Positions 28,684 to 39,285 of a stretch of DNA of 64,000 nt are shown piece after piece (within the stretch, counting starts at the first letter, position 1; each line of letters begins with the position of its first letter). This DNA comes from Cylindrotheca closterium (lineage: Eukaryota > Bacillariophyta > Bacillariophyceae > Bacillariales > Bacillariaceae): contig CAKOGP040001992.1 of assembly GCA_933822405.4 (NCBI GenBank), positions 62,001-126,000 on the forward strand. Reading direction: 5' to 3'. Under the pieces are notes generated by a model. That model saw only the letters and a list, made by a program, of their open reading frames with translations, was not told the DNA's origin and did not search any database. The translations under genes were made by a program, and so were the position numbers.

Positions 28684-30808
28684 TTACCCAGATTGCTGGT
28701 GTATCAAGTACATATCCAGCTTATCATCGTCGTCATCATTTTTCTCCAATTGTGCCGGTGGCGGCGGCAGAGCATCATCTTCATCCTTTACGAAGTCCCC
28801 ATCATCGTAGGCCGACAATTGCGAAAATAAAGTCGTGCTAGGCACCGAAATATCAGTCCCTGTTTGATCTCTTGGAACAGGCGGTGGCATGGCATCCTTG
28901 GAATTTGTAGAAGGGCCAGTTGACTTTTGAGTTGACAGATTATTGGCCACCGAGGCCTGCATCCTTTCCCAGGCTTCGGATTTCTTTCGAGCCATTAAAT
29001 GCTTTTGAGACTCGTCCTCTTCCTCTTCTTCGGAATCAGTACACTCCAACAGATTGACGGTCGACTTTGTTGTGTTCAACATGGGTGGGACTTCGGGTCC
29101 AGCAGCCGCTAGCTCGAGCTGATGAAAGAGAGTCTCTTTATTCCGAGTATCAAGACTCAGCGAACCAAAACTGGCACCAATCGCTTCCAAGCCGCCATCG
29201 ACCATGTGGGTTCCAAAACTCATGGCACTGCCAAAGCTGAATCCAGCATTTTCCAATTTTCCTGTGCCGGTACTCATCATGGACACGTCCCCAAAAGAGG
29301 CACCGGGAACATTTTCGAGGACACCTGAACCTGTCGGTTCCGGCATTGCCTCTGCTTGCTTCTTGAAGCTCATTGCGGTTCCAAACGAAGTTCCACCGGA
29401 TTCCAACTTGCCCATTTCATTTTCTGTCATCATCATAGAGCCATAAGAAAGTCCTGCAGGTTCCAATCCACCATCTGGTGGAGGAGCTGAGATATATTCA
29501 TCAAAGTTGGGCACGTTTGGATTGTCTCCTTGACGGTGCTGTTGTTGCTGGTGATGTTGATGTTGTTGGGAAGGTTGCGAGGATTGCTGGGATTCATGCG
29601 AAGTGGATGGATCATATGGGATGGGTTCAGAATCCGCGACATTTTGTGGTGCTGTCATATTTCCAGGCATTTGTTGCATCTGAGCTGCTTGGTGTGGATG
29701 CATCATTTGCTGCTGATGCATATGCTGCATCTGTTGTTGCATCAACTGAGGATGCATACCCGGATAAGCTGGAACCATCATGCCGTGTTCATTCATAACC
29801 ATAGGTGGATAGCCTTGCATACCCATCCCTGGTGGCATTTGTGGGTAATGCATCATTGGGTAAGGATGTTGTTGCATTTGTTGCATGTGATAAGGATGCA
29901 TTGGCATTCCACCATTCATCATGTACGGTTGCTGAACCATCATTGGCTGTTGTTGTTGCTGCTGTTGTGCTGACATAGCGTGTACAGGTGCTACTGCTGG
30001 AGAAACATTGGCATTACAAGGAACTCCGTCGGAAACCGGAGTGTTGTTGGAATTCGATTTGCCATTTGTCGTTTCTTTGTTACTGTCTTTCGCAGGGGTG
30101 GATTCTGGACCCGGAGTTTCCGCAGGCTTTTCCGTAGATTCTCCGGTGTCTTTATCGGCTGCGACTTTTTTGCGAATGTCTGGAGCACCCTCTCGCAGNN
30201 NNNNNNNNNNNNNNNNNNNNNNNNNNNNNNNNNNNNNNNNNNNNNNNNNNNNNNNNNNNNNNNNNNNNNNNNNNNNNNNNNNNNNNNNNNNNNNNNNNNN
30301 NNNNNNNNNNNNNNNNNNNNNNNNNNNNNNNNNNNNNNNNNNNNNNNNNNNNNNNNNNNNNNNNNNNNNNNNNNNNNNNNNNNNNNNNNNNNNNNNNNNN
30401 NNNNNNNNNNNNNNNNNNNNNNNNNNNNNNNNNNNNNNNNNNNNNNNNNNNNNNNNNNNNNNNNNNNNNNNNNNNNNNNNNNNNNNNNNNNNNNNNNNNN
30501 NNNNNNNNNNNNNNNNNNNNNNNNNNNNNNNNNNNNNNNNNNNNNNNNNNNNNNNNNNNNNNNNNNNNNNNNNNNNNNNNNNNNNNNNNNNNNNNNNNNN
30601 NNNNNNNNNNNNNNNNNNNNNNNNNNNNNNNNNNNNNNNNNNNNNNNNNNNNNNNNNNNNNNNNNNNNNNNNNNNNNNNNNNNNNNNNNNNNNNNNNNNN
30701 NNNNNNNNNNNNNNNNNNNNNNNNNNNNNNNNNNNNNNNNNNNNNNNNNNNNNNNNNNNNNNNNNNNNNNNNNNNNNNNNNNNNNNNNNNNNNNNNNNNN
30801 NNNNNNNN
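28684..30808 (-). CDS. Met/Gln-rich protein with SFGS repeats (DUF6824-like?), N-terminus hidden in gap
   Basis: About 504 codons are readable, from 30198 down to the stop at 28684. The 610-N gap (30199-30808) hides the start. The first visible residues are LREGAPDIRKKVAADKD, then a Thr/Asn-rich linker, then a long Met/Gln/Pro/His-rich region. Four to five copies of a motif GLExxGxSFGSxxM follow (for example GLEPAGLSYGSMMM and GLEAIGASFGSLSL), and the C-terminus is acidic. In diatoms such LExxGxSFGS repeats follow a DUF6824 domain, and LREGAPDIRKK could be the end of that domain. The missing part would then hold it. Proteins of this type are probably nuclear; the function is unknown. Only about 67 bases separate the gap from the next gene's stop, so the start must be inside the gap. 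Confidence 0.6.
30199..30808. other. Assembly gap of 610 Ns
   Basis: All bases are N. The gap removes the 5' part of the Met/Gln-rich gene. Apparent frames crossing it have no meaning. Confidence 0.98.
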
Positions 30809-30875
30809 TTAAAAAGCAACAGACTTTCTTCATGAACTAGAACCCATCAGCCATGAATGGGGAAGAGATCTGACA

Positions 30876-32330
30876 TTAGTAGGCTCCGGCCATGTCCAAA
30901 TCTTGGGTGGCCAAGATGTCATATACGCAGTCCTTACGGTCCAACTTGTCCTCCAGTTGAGCACAAGCAGCTTCGGCTTCCTCCTCACTGATGGAAGATC
31001 CATCCAAACGACGGCGATCCCCACGTGGATCTTCGGGATCGATGCATCTTTCGGGGAATTGAGGAGCAGAGACTTCATGGAACAAATGTTTGTCCGATGG
31101 AAGGACTTGCCATTCATGCCCGACTTCGGTAAAGTCATCGAGCTCGGTAACGCCATCGCGAGCCAAAGTTTTACCAGTCTTGAAATCGCCCAAAATGCCA
31201 ACAGTCTTTCCAAACGATTCCTCATTGGCATTCTCGAAAGAAACCTTGACAAACTCCTTGTAAGTAGAAAGGACAATCTTTTGTCCTGGGTAGACGGAAT
31301 CCAAGTCAATCTCGATTCGATTCTTGGTGACTTTGGTTCCTTGTTGAGAGAACATCGTTACGGGAAAGCCGGCAAACTCGGTGAGTTCTCCTTGGGACTC
31401 GTAGTTGATCCAGTAGTGAGTGTCGGAATCAAACTCCAGAGCAGAGCCTTCAATTTCCAAAATGTCATTGCCAATGCGAATAACGGCATTCCTAATGTAG
31501 CTCCAGTGTCTCACTAGTTTGGTGCGGATGTGAACATCAATGCCAAGTCCGTTGGCAAAGTCTGCATCTTTGGTCAAGACAAGGTCGCACTGTCCATGGT
31601 ACTCGAAGTGTTCATTTTGCCAAGTCTTGAAGTGTGGATCCCCATTGGCACCAGCAGCCTCAGTAGCTCGGGCATGACAGAGACTTGCAAAGTCTGCGCT
31701 GGATCCCAATTCCTTGAGTTTGTTGGCATGGAAGCAACAAGTCTTGTGGTCAAGAGAGTTGTCGTCGGCCGTGCTCTCATAAGTTCCACCCGAAAAGTCG
31801 ATGTGAGTATGATCAGTATTGTTAGATGATTCAATACGAACATCGCCTGGTCCCCACTGCATATCACCGTAGCAAAAGCAGACGTTGTTTCCTTCTCCCA
31901 TATCACCCCCAATGGCCTCCGAGATTACAATCTGAAATGTGTTGTGTTCATTGCCATTGGCAGATGTCGAATGCCAAGTCGTAGCAAACGTGCCATGGTC
32001 ATTGCTCTTGTACCAAGCTTCATGTGTGCCACCGTTCTGAGAACTTGTGTCAAAAATGTCAAGAGTCCAATCATTGTCAGAGGCGGCGAGTTCACCAGTG
32101 GCTTTCACCCATACTGCTTCGTCCGGAAAGCTGGTATCATTGCTAAATCGAAAGGGGGATTCGGGAACAACCAAAGCTGGACCATTCGTCACAAAATCAG
32201 GGACTTGGGTCCAGCTTCCGTCATCTTGAAAGTTGAGGCAGCCTGCCCCAAAGTCAGTAGCTGGAAGGTAGATAGCATTGGCACTGCGGATGGCCAAAGA
32301 AGCAAACAAGAGAGTCGAGATGAATTTCAT
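30876..32330 (-). CDS. Secreted von Willebrand factor type D domain protein
   Basis: The ATG at 32330 was chosen because it gives a clean signal peptide (MKFISTLLFASLAIRSANA) with cleavage before IYLP. The frame extends 15 codons upstream without sense. The product is about 484 residues. The N-terminal 200 residues are a cysteine-poor, Trp-rich module of unknown fold with a central CFCYGDMQWGPGD. GDPHFKTWQNEHFEYHGQCD (from about residue 227) is the classic VWD opening. The domain closes with VGILGDFKTGKTLARDG. The C-terminal 60 residues are charged and contain cysteines. VWD proteins form extracellular disulfide-linked assemblies and some mediate adhesion. Its role on this cell's surface or in mucilage is inference. 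Confidence 0.85.
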   Translation of the reverse strand: MKFISTLLFASLAIRSANAIYLPATDFGAGCLNFQDDGSWTQVPDFVTNGPALVVPESPFRFSNDTSFPDEAVWVKATGELAASDNDWTLDIFDTSSQNGGTHEAWYKSNDHGTFATTWHSTSANGNEHNTFQIVISEAIGGDMGEGNNVCFCYGDMQWGPGDVRIESSNNTDHTHIDFSGGTYESTADDNSLDHKTCCFHANKLKELGSSADFASLCHARATEAAGANGDPHFKTWQNEHFEYHGQCDLVLTKDADFANGLGIDVHIRTKLVRHWSYIRNAVIRIGNDILEIEGSALEFDSDTHYWINYESQGELTEFAGFPVTMFSQQGTKVTKNRIEIDLDSVYPGQKIVLSTYKEFVKVSFENANEESFGKTVGILGDFKTGKTLARDGVTELDDFTEVGHEWQVLPSDKHLFHEVSAPQFPERCIDPEDPRGDRRRLDGSSISEEEAEAACAQLEDKLDRKDCVYDILATQDLDMAGAY

Positions 32331-32910
32331 TTTAGTGCAACAAGAAGGTTCAGATTCTGAACTTGTGTGCTCCACTATCGATTGGAAAAGTAGACTTGGA
32401 TAATTTCAGTTTGGATTTGAAACGGAAAGTTTGTGTGGGGTTTGGGTAGAAAAGCAACCTGTGGAGACCGTTTCAAACCCTATCGTAGCCGTTTCTTTTT
32501 TCTGAACGTGGTTCGCAACTCTTTCGCTGTTGTTTCAGTCTGGCTCATGTCGCTCAAACGACCACCATGATTGCAACCCTTCCTTTTCAGCTCGAGCCAT
32601 TGAGAGATACTGGAGGCTTCAATGTATATCGAAACAATGTATGGTGATCAGACTATCAACTAAAGGCGATGATGATGGTTCAAAGATTCATATTGGGGGT
32701 ATATACCAAAACTTTGTATCTCCCTCCCCATTAAGCCAAAACGGAGTCCATGACTGAACCGACCCGCGCCGGCGTGAGAAACCTTCCAACAAATGAAAAC
32801 CTCTTCCACACAAGACTGCAAATCGAACAGTGAGTGCGAATCATCAATCGATCATTATAGACACTCGTTCGCCCCATTGAATTCAGTCACAACTGGTACC
32901 TTCTACCAAT
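32331..32910. promoter_or_regulatory. Divergent upstream region
   Basis: About 580 bases between the VWD gene (-) and the SnoaL-like gene (+). The short plus-strand frame at 32530-32757 is not supported. No clear element was found. Confidence 0.4.
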
Positions 32911-33774
32911 ATGGGTCTCTTTAGTAAGAAGAAAAAGGAAAAGTCGCCCAAACCCTCGGCGACAATGTCTGCAGCACCTGCAGTCTCACGGCCACCTCCA
33001 ACGTCAGTACCAAAACAACAAATCATGAAGATTATTGGAGATGAAAAGTACATCAGTCATGAACGAATCGACTCTAATGGTCGCAAAGTCATGCAGACAC
33101 AAAAAGTCAAACTGACTCCAGCAGAGAAGGAAGAGTTTGGCATATCTAGTTCACCTCAGAGAGCACAATCTCCACCTGCAATGCGAGAAGCGCTCCCTGA
33201 ACAAGCTTATCAGCAACAAAATCCTGTCCAACGAAAGCCTCCTCCACAGCATCAGCAGCAACAACAACACAAGAATGGAAACATCATGCGAACACCAGAT
33301 ACTTCTACTAATGATACCAAAACTGAAGTGACAAACGTGTCCTTTGGTGACGAATCGATGGCCAAAATCGAAATTACCCGCGAATTGGTCAAGAAGTTCA
33401 TTTCGGATATTTGGAATCGGGGTGAAGTAGAAATGATTCCTCAAGTATGTCATCCTTCCTTGCGTTTCAATGGGCATGTCGGCATGGACCGAGTTGGACA
33501 CGAAGGCTTTGAACGGATGGTGACTACTGTTAGAGAAGCACTGACAGACTACCACTGCGAGATTCACAGCATGGTCGTGGAATCCAACAAGGCCTTTTGT
33601 CGTCTACGATTTACGGGCAAACATACTGGAAATCTATTGGGATATGCTCCTACGGGCAAGACTGTCTCGTGGATGGGGGCATCGGAATTTACGTGCAAGA
33701 ACGGAAAGATTCTAAAAGTGTGGGAGTTGGGTGATGTCAAGTCGTTGGAGGACCAATTGAGAGATGCGGACTGA
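32911..33774 (+). CDS. SnoaL-like (NTF2-fold) domain protein with possible N-myristoylation
   Basis: A 287-residue intronless frame. The first residues MGLFSKKKKEK combine Gly2 with a polybasic run, a typical myristoyl-plus-basic membrane anchor. A disordered Pro/Gln-rich linker runs to about residue 145. Residues about 150-285 form an NTF2-like/SnoaL domain: ELVKKFISDIWNRGEVEMIP, then a REALTDYHCEIHSMVVE helix-strand unit, then SWMGASEFTCKNGKILKVWE. The domain is used for ligand binding or cyclase chemistry in many families; the ligand is unknown. It might alternatively be a non-enzymatic NTF2-fold adaptor. Confidence 0.7.
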   Translation: MGLFSKKKKEKSPKPSATMSAAPAVSRPPPTSVPKQQIMKIIGDEKYISHERIDSNGRKVMQTQKVKLTPAEKEEFGISSSPQRAQSPPAMREALPEQAYQQQNPVQRKPPPQHQQQQQHKNGNIMRTPDTSTNDTKTEVTNVSFGDESMAKIEITRELVKKFISDIWNRGEVEMIPQVCHPSLRFNGHVGMDRVGHEGFERMVTTVREALTDYHCEIHSMVVESNKAFCRLRFTGKHTGNLLGYAPTGKTVSWMGASEFTCKNGKILKVWELGDVKSLEDQLRDAD

Positions 33775-33784
33775 GCTTGACAGA

Positions 33785-34221
33785 ATGTGCCGCTAGTTTT
33801 TGTTTTAAATGTTACATAAGTTACAGAATTTGAATCGTGCTCCTCTCCCTGTAGATTCATTGCCAAGCTTCGAACTTGCCTGGGAAGCGGAAATCGCTCC
33901 AAGCTTTTGTGGTCTTCGCTTAGTCGGTCATTCAGGGCTTTCGACTCAGCTTCCTTACTCTGCGTTCTTGATATCTCCAGTATGCTGGAATACATCACCC
34001 AAATTCTCATAGATATCTGCCACTTGGTCTTCTGCCACACCGATGATTCTTGCAGGTGCCTTTTTACAAAATATAATACCGTACTCCTGTAGCAAGACGG
34101 GACATAATGCGATTCTGTGAGAAAAGTACTCTAAAAGGCCTTCGCACAGTCGAGCCGTTGAACCAAGATTGAACGAACGAATGAATGCCGCATCGATCGA
34201 AAACACTGGACACAACTTCAA
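33785..34221 (-). pseudogene. Decayed 3' end of a TPR (kinesin-light-chain-like) gene
   Basis: The minus strand reads EDQVADIYENLGDVFQHTGD then KNAE, which aligns with EDHFEAADTYENLGDVFMRTGE near the C-terminus of the TPR gene at 2036-6063. The frame then shifts. A second frame continues ESKALNDRLSEDHKSL, matching the following YSKAFDGRLKCFGEGHEF. Upstream residues (LCEGLLEYFSHRIALCP) faintly match the preceding TPR unit. No intact start or repeat array remains, so this is a relic of a related gene. Confidence 0.7.
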
Positions 34222-34300
34222 ACTGTGAAGTGTCCCTCAGCTGTTCTCTCCATATTGGTAACCAGACATCCGAAAGTAGCAAACAAGACACATATTGATA

Positions 34301-34549
34301 ATGGGGAATGGAGCATCAAACATGGTCGGGCAGGCGATGGCCAAACAGCAAATGAACTCTGTCCTTGGCGACGCAAAACAAGGCATGGAAACCCCCAAAG
34401 AGACGGAAGAACAGAAGCGACGACGAAAAGAAAACGACGAACGCGCCAAGTCCCGCATTTCCGACTTTGAACAAAAGAAGAAAGATCGAGAAGAACGCAA
34501 GAAGAAGCTAAAGAGTCAATGGAACGCTCATAAAAAGGCAAACACTTAG
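34301..34549 (+). CDS. Small basic coiled protein with MGNGAS N-terminus
   Basis: The ATG at 34301 (the frame opens on a TTG six bases earlier) gives 82 residues. MGNGASN places Gly2 and Ser6 as in N-myristoylated proteins. The rest is a highly charged helix (KRRRKENDERAKSRISDFEQ, then KKKDREERKKKLKSQW). It is probably a peripheral membrane protein with a single coiled helix. The family is not recognised. Coding character is good for its length. Confidence 0.6.
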   Translation: MGNGASNMVGQAMAKQQMNSVLGDAKQGMETPKETEEQKRRRKENDERAKSRISDFEQKKKDREERKKKLKSQWNAHKKANT

Positions 34550-34754
34550 AACATGATGAATAAATCATCGTTGTCTCGAGTCAGTCTCGTGTGAAGAGGA
34601 CAAATTAGAATGGAATCATTTTTGAAAAGTCTCGACTGCCATCTCTTCCAATGCATACTAAAAAGTTTTAAACGAATATTTTAGCTGAACGATCCTTTGC
34701 AGCACCATTTGCTAGACCCTTCGTAATCGTACCTTGTACAGGTCTATGAAGGAA

Positions 34755-35152
34755 TCATCGAAAGATTCGCTGCAAACTTGGTCCCTTATTGTAGGTCACC
34801 GGCAGAGCTTCATGGTACCGGTAGGTTCGGGGATCCCCATCGAGTCTCTGAAGTTTCGTTTCTGATTGATGACAATGGCTGAAGCACTTGGGGCGAATGA
34901 GGTGCTTGTTACGAGCTTTGCTTTGTTGAAACAAGACTACGCTCACCGATGCTCGTCCTTGCTCTGCTTTGAATCTAGCAAACAGAGGAAAGGCGTAAAA
35001 TTTCATATGACCTGACACTAGCCGTTTTCCAGTTGGCTCAGAAATAGAAATCTTTGGGCTGATACTTGAGAATCTGAGAGTTATTGTTGCTGTGATCGGT
35101 AGTACCTGGTACTCTGTTGAAAGCCAACTTCATGCCCCGAATCAATAATTTG
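34755..35152 (-). pseudogene. Decayed prolyl 4-hydroxylase, relic 1
   Basis: Reading the minus strand from 35152 down, pieces of a P4H domain appear in order but in shifting frames. QIIDSGHEVGFQQST matches ALIQGGAKVGFERST of the intact gene at 47240. QILKYQPKDFY then a stop matches QILEYDYNQFY. DPRTYRYHEALPVTYNKG matches DPRTFHEAMPV and following. After a one-base loss the DNA reads KFAANL, matching KYAANHW. The HxD segment is missing or beyond recognition. It lies head to head with receptor copy A, whose start is about 780 bases away. Confidence 0.72.
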
Positions 35153-35933
35153 TCTTTTGACGATCGTTTGTGAGTGTGAGCACACTCCACCACACTAGCC
35201 GAATTGTGATATCATCACAAGGGGGCTAAGTTTACTGAGATCTGATCCTCCACTGGTGGTATACTTTTTACAACCTCATCATCATCATGCCAGCAATGCA
35301 TTGTGAATGCAAGGTGAGGTCAATACCCCCAACTATCTGCTCTAGGAATCATAGCTAGGGTAATTCGGTCGGCAATAATTATTACAAAGTGTTAGATGTT
35401 TTATGTTCTCACACAACTTCAGTTGGATCAAATTGTGCTGTTACTGATAGGCAATGAATGAAGATGGTTTGAACTGTGTTAGTACCATATTTTTCTGCAA
35501 TCAATAGAAATGATTTGAAGTTTGCCTGGTCAATACTGCAGGTTGACTGATGAGCTAGTGCCACAGATAATGATCAAAGGCGCAAGAATCTGAGAGCGAG
35601 AGAGAGTTCGATCACGCACACTACCCTACTAAAACATTGATTTAATAATGGAAAAAAGCTTATATAACAAAAATGACCCCACCCACTGACGTTGTTGATT
35701 CGTCAGAGCGGTAAATTCAGAAAATTCAGAAAATCCTGAAAACAATTAGAAGAGTTTAGCAATTTAACGCTCCGAAGGACAAAATAGAGGTCACTGAAGA
35801 TTAAAAAGATTCGAAAGCCTCTACATGTGAGTACTTTACCGATCTGCGTGTTCGGAAAAGAAACAATGAGAAGTTGAACGACAACTCACTTATCAGTGTT
35901 AGCAATCTACGACGCATATCCACAGTGGGCACT
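35153..35933. promoter_or_regulatory. Upstream region of receptor copy A, duplicated before copy B
   Basis: The part from about 35485 to 35760 is recognisably similar to 40535-40810 ahead of copy B. Shared elements include GCAATCAATAGAAATGATT, AAAAAAGCTTRTATA and AAAAATGACCC. The conserved TATA-like AGCTTATATAAC lies at about 35657-35669, but some 265 bases before the ATG, so it is only a candidate core promoter. Confidence 0.55.
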
Positions 35934-38862
35934 ATGCATCGTTTCAACAATGATTCTCCGGTGTGGATAGCTTTGATTGCTGCAGCGACGATCACAGAAT
36001 CAGCCGCTCAGATTTATCCTGAGGAAATTACACTCAAAGCCGGTGTAATTCCAAGCACTTCATTTGGAGGCTTTATGGGAGATCTTCTAGATCGTTTAAA
36101 AGACATTGCGCTCGAAGACAATGTGACCCTCACGGTTGAGGAGAAAACGATCCAAGGGTCGTTATATGGGCCCAATTTGGCCTTGATTTCTCCCGATTGC
36201 AATCCGGGTGAAACAGTTGAGGTCAACGGACTGACCTATAATTGCTCGGACTATGACTTTATAATTGGCAATTACTGGCCAAATCCTGAACGGTATACAC
36301 TAGTCGATTTCACCCCCCCTTGGCTTACAACCTCGGTGTCAATGATAAAATACACGGAGAAGACAAAGAATCCAAACCTTGATGTTACAACACTCACTGA
36401 AGCCACAAGAACTGGAGTCCCTGTATGTGCGCTTGAAAGCTCGTATGCTGAGCGGCTTGTCATTGGAACATATCCTGACGTCAACATACTTCATTGTGGT
36501 GACTCTGTGGGATCCAGTTGTTTGACTATGCTCGAAAACGAAGATTGCCTATTGATTGCTTCAGACGAGCTGTATTTGAGGGCTTTGCAGACAAAATTTC
36601 CACATTTCGAAATGACAGGGGAGCATTTGGTTCGGCAGCTCCTGGCATGGCCCATGAGAAAAAGCCTGGATCCAACAAGCTCCTTTTTGCTCAATAAGTG
36701 GATCTATGCAGCTATTAGCAACCAAGTCATCGACCAGCTCTTCTTTGAGTACTTTGAGAAGAAGCTGTGCCCCATTGGAACTGCTGGAGCGGATTGCGAG
36801 CTGCCATGTGATCCGGATCACGGTTCTTCAAATGCCCAGGGACAATGTGTTTGCAAATCGATCCGATGGACAGGAGGTAAGGCGCATGAGGACATGGAAG
36901 AAAAAAATGAAACCAAAACTCACAACCTCTCTTCTGTACAGACGACTGCAGCGTAGATGTACCACAGGAACTAAACTTGGTACCTCATATCGTTGAGACA
37001 ATTGCATACAGCATGTTTGGACTCAACGCATTTCGTGTGCTAGTTGGTGGAATATGGCTACGTGTCTATCGGGAAAGCCCTGCTGTGAAGTACAGGTGCG
37101 TGTGACCTTTCTTTCTATTCCCTGGGGGCGAAGTCGATGTCTAAACGTGTTGTTGTTGTTTTGTAGTCAACCTGGTTTCCTTGCACTAGTCCTTATCGGT
37201 TGCTTGATCAGCACATCATCCATCCCTGCGATGGTACAGGAAGACGAAGGAGACGGTCCCGTTCCTGCCTGCATTGCAATCCCATGGCTATACAGTGTAG
37301 GATTCTCCATCACGTTTGGAACACTTTTCGCCAAGATCCGTAGAGTTTACGAAATCTTTGCACAGGGACATCAGAGCGTGGCGATAAGAAATGTTGACTC
37401 AAATCGACGAACTTCTACATCTTGGCAAGACACTCTTTCGACGATTGGTAAAGTGCTTCTTTTGGACGTTGTCATTCTTGTATTGTGGACGAGTGTCGAT
37501 CCACTTTATTGGAAACGAGAGATCATTAGACAAGATCAGTTTGGGTTTACACTAGAATCACAAGGGTACTGCGTATCTGAACACTGGACATTGTTTCTGG
37601 GAGCACTTGTCGCTCTGCATATTGCACTTTGTTGCATTGCTTGTTATATGTGCTACGTTTCACGGAACATCCCAAGCAGGTACAGTGAGCACAAGTATTT
37701 GACTATTGCGATGGTATCGAATCTACAAGTGTTTGCCATTGGAGGTACGTATGACGGTGGATACTGTGGATACTTTGCTTGCTTGCATCCAACACTGAAA
37801 ATGTCCCTCACACAACCCCGAAACACAGTTCCTGTATTGATCATAACAGAAGACGACCCGGCTGCCCATGCCTTTGTTCGAAGTGCAGTTGTTTGGATGA
37901 ATGACTTTGTGGTGCTCGTTTTGATCTTTGGAAACTTGATGTATACTGTGCACTGCTCTTCGAAATCTCCTGCGCAGATGACGGGAAGGGACAAACGAAA
38001 GGTGTCCGAAGCAGTAAGGAGCTTCGAACCGCGCTCTGTAGCTCCGTCCGTCAATCGGAAAACGTCCCAAGGGCCATCGCTTGAACGAAGCGAACGAAGC
38101 TTCAAGACCAACAAGATCAAGTCTATTCACGAAGTGAGTATCGAGTCAGATATTGAGAACGGGTCTGCAGGCAACGCTCTTGGTAGTGGAACAAAGGGCA
38201 CGTCAGGTTCTTTCTCTGCAGAAAAAGGATCAGAGATCGCAATTTCCGAACTTAGCATGAGCGGATTCGAAGAATCCACCCACGAAGTCATGTCTGCAGT
38301 GGCAATGACTCCTGCTACAAAGTCGAAAGCTAAATCGGCAGCACGGTGGGGATCATCACCTAGTCCGTCATCTCGCGACAATGGGGAGTCGATTAGTTCA
38401 TTTGGACCGTCGATTCCTACACGCGGTGAGACTGTTTTTGATCAACCAGAAGGGGATGACGGTGTCTTGCCGTCCAGGCTGCCAATTTCGAGTACTAATG
38501 ACGACGACGATGGCGATGCTGTGAAAGCTGAAGGAGAAAAGTCCCAGCAAAATTCAATCTTGAGCAAACATGAATTCCAAAATATGACTTTGGATGGAGC
38601 GATACGGCTTACTTCTATAGCAGAACTGGAATGGAGCGATGAGGAAGATAATCTTACAAATCAGACGCCACCCGCGATGCTAGAATCTTTTTCTCACGAA
38701 AGGGCGCCAGTCATGCCCAGAAGGTTACCAGGGATGTTAGAACCTGTTTCGCACGAGCAAGCAGTCACGCCCAGAAGGTCACCCGAGAGGTTAGAATCTA
38801 CTCCACCCGAGCAAGCGCCAGTCATGCCCAGAAGGTTCGAGTCGGAAGTTTTGGAAGCATAG
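35934..38862 (+). CDS. Chimeric receptor copy A: solute-binding domain + EGF-like + GABA-B-like 7TM
   Basis: Three exons: 35934-36876, 36942-37095 and 37167-38862, with phases 1 and 2, giving about 930 residues. Residues 1-25 are a signal peptide (WIALIAAATITESAAQ). About 26-275 form a bipartite periplasmic-binding/iGluR-type ligand fold (FGGFMGDLLDRL, YDFIIGNYWPNPERYTLVDF, TPPWLTTSVS). C279 to about 318 is EGF-like (GADCELPCDPDHG, GQCVCKSIRWTGDDC). TM1 is GLNAFRVLVGGIWLRVY. Exon 3 starts at SQPGFLALVLIG and carries TM2-TM7, including ACIAIPWLYSVGFSITFGTL and KIRRV, the class C GPCR pattern. A 300-residue Ser-rich tail has LESxxxEQAPVMPRR-type repeats. It would be a plasma-membrane receptor whose ligand may be an amino acid or small metabolite. 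The start at MHRF is conserved in all three copies. Confidence 0.85.
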
Positions 38863-38981
38863 GAGATGACGTACGATAGATGTGGTTGAGAGTTGCCTGC
38901 GATCGAAGGAAATCATGATGACAGCCGACTGAATCCACTGAAGACCGATGAAAACGTTCAAAGAACGATATTACAAAGTAG

Positions 38982-39285
38982 TCACACTAGTCGATGATGT
39001 AGGTAGGAAGACCGGCCGTGATTCCCGACCTTGGGGGCTCCAATGGCTCCTGCTGTAGTACTTCCCAAACCTGATATCTTAAACGTAGGACAAATACATT
39101 TGCGACTGTTTCTCAAGCGGAATTGTTGGAAAAGCTGGTTGTGTTGAGAAGTCATTACGACCGAAAAGATGTCAAAGGTCAAGAACCAAGGACTATGAAC
39201 CCCTCCAAACTCTGCATTCGTACTATACATCACGTGTGGCTCGTAGCGCTGTTGAAACTTGACGTCGTTCGCCCAGGATACAGGG
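38982..39285 (-). pseudogene. Decayed prolyl 4-hydroxylase, relic 2
   Basis: From 39285 down, the minus strand reads SWANDVKFQQRYEPHVMYS then TNAEFGGVHSPWFLTFDIF. This aligns with SWAAKDSDFAQYDPQVLSS and GAEFGGIDGPWVVTFDNFF of the intact P4H at 47240-48619. Beyond that, similarity is poor until CPTFKISGLG ... GAIGAPKVGNHG, which loosely matches KFNKLGIQVK ... RALVWPSVKNE. The catalytic HxD region is deleted. It lies in the same orientation relative to receptor copy B as relic 1 does to copy A. Confidence 0.7.

Noticed and set aside
30199..30840. Long frames crossing the N gap on both strands
   Set aside because: They consist of unknown bases and carry no information except on the minus strand, where coding continues from the left flank.
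34755..35018. 87-codon minus-strand frame as a real small gene
   Set aside because: It is explained as part of P4H relic 1; catalytic residues are missing and the frame breaks at KFAANL.
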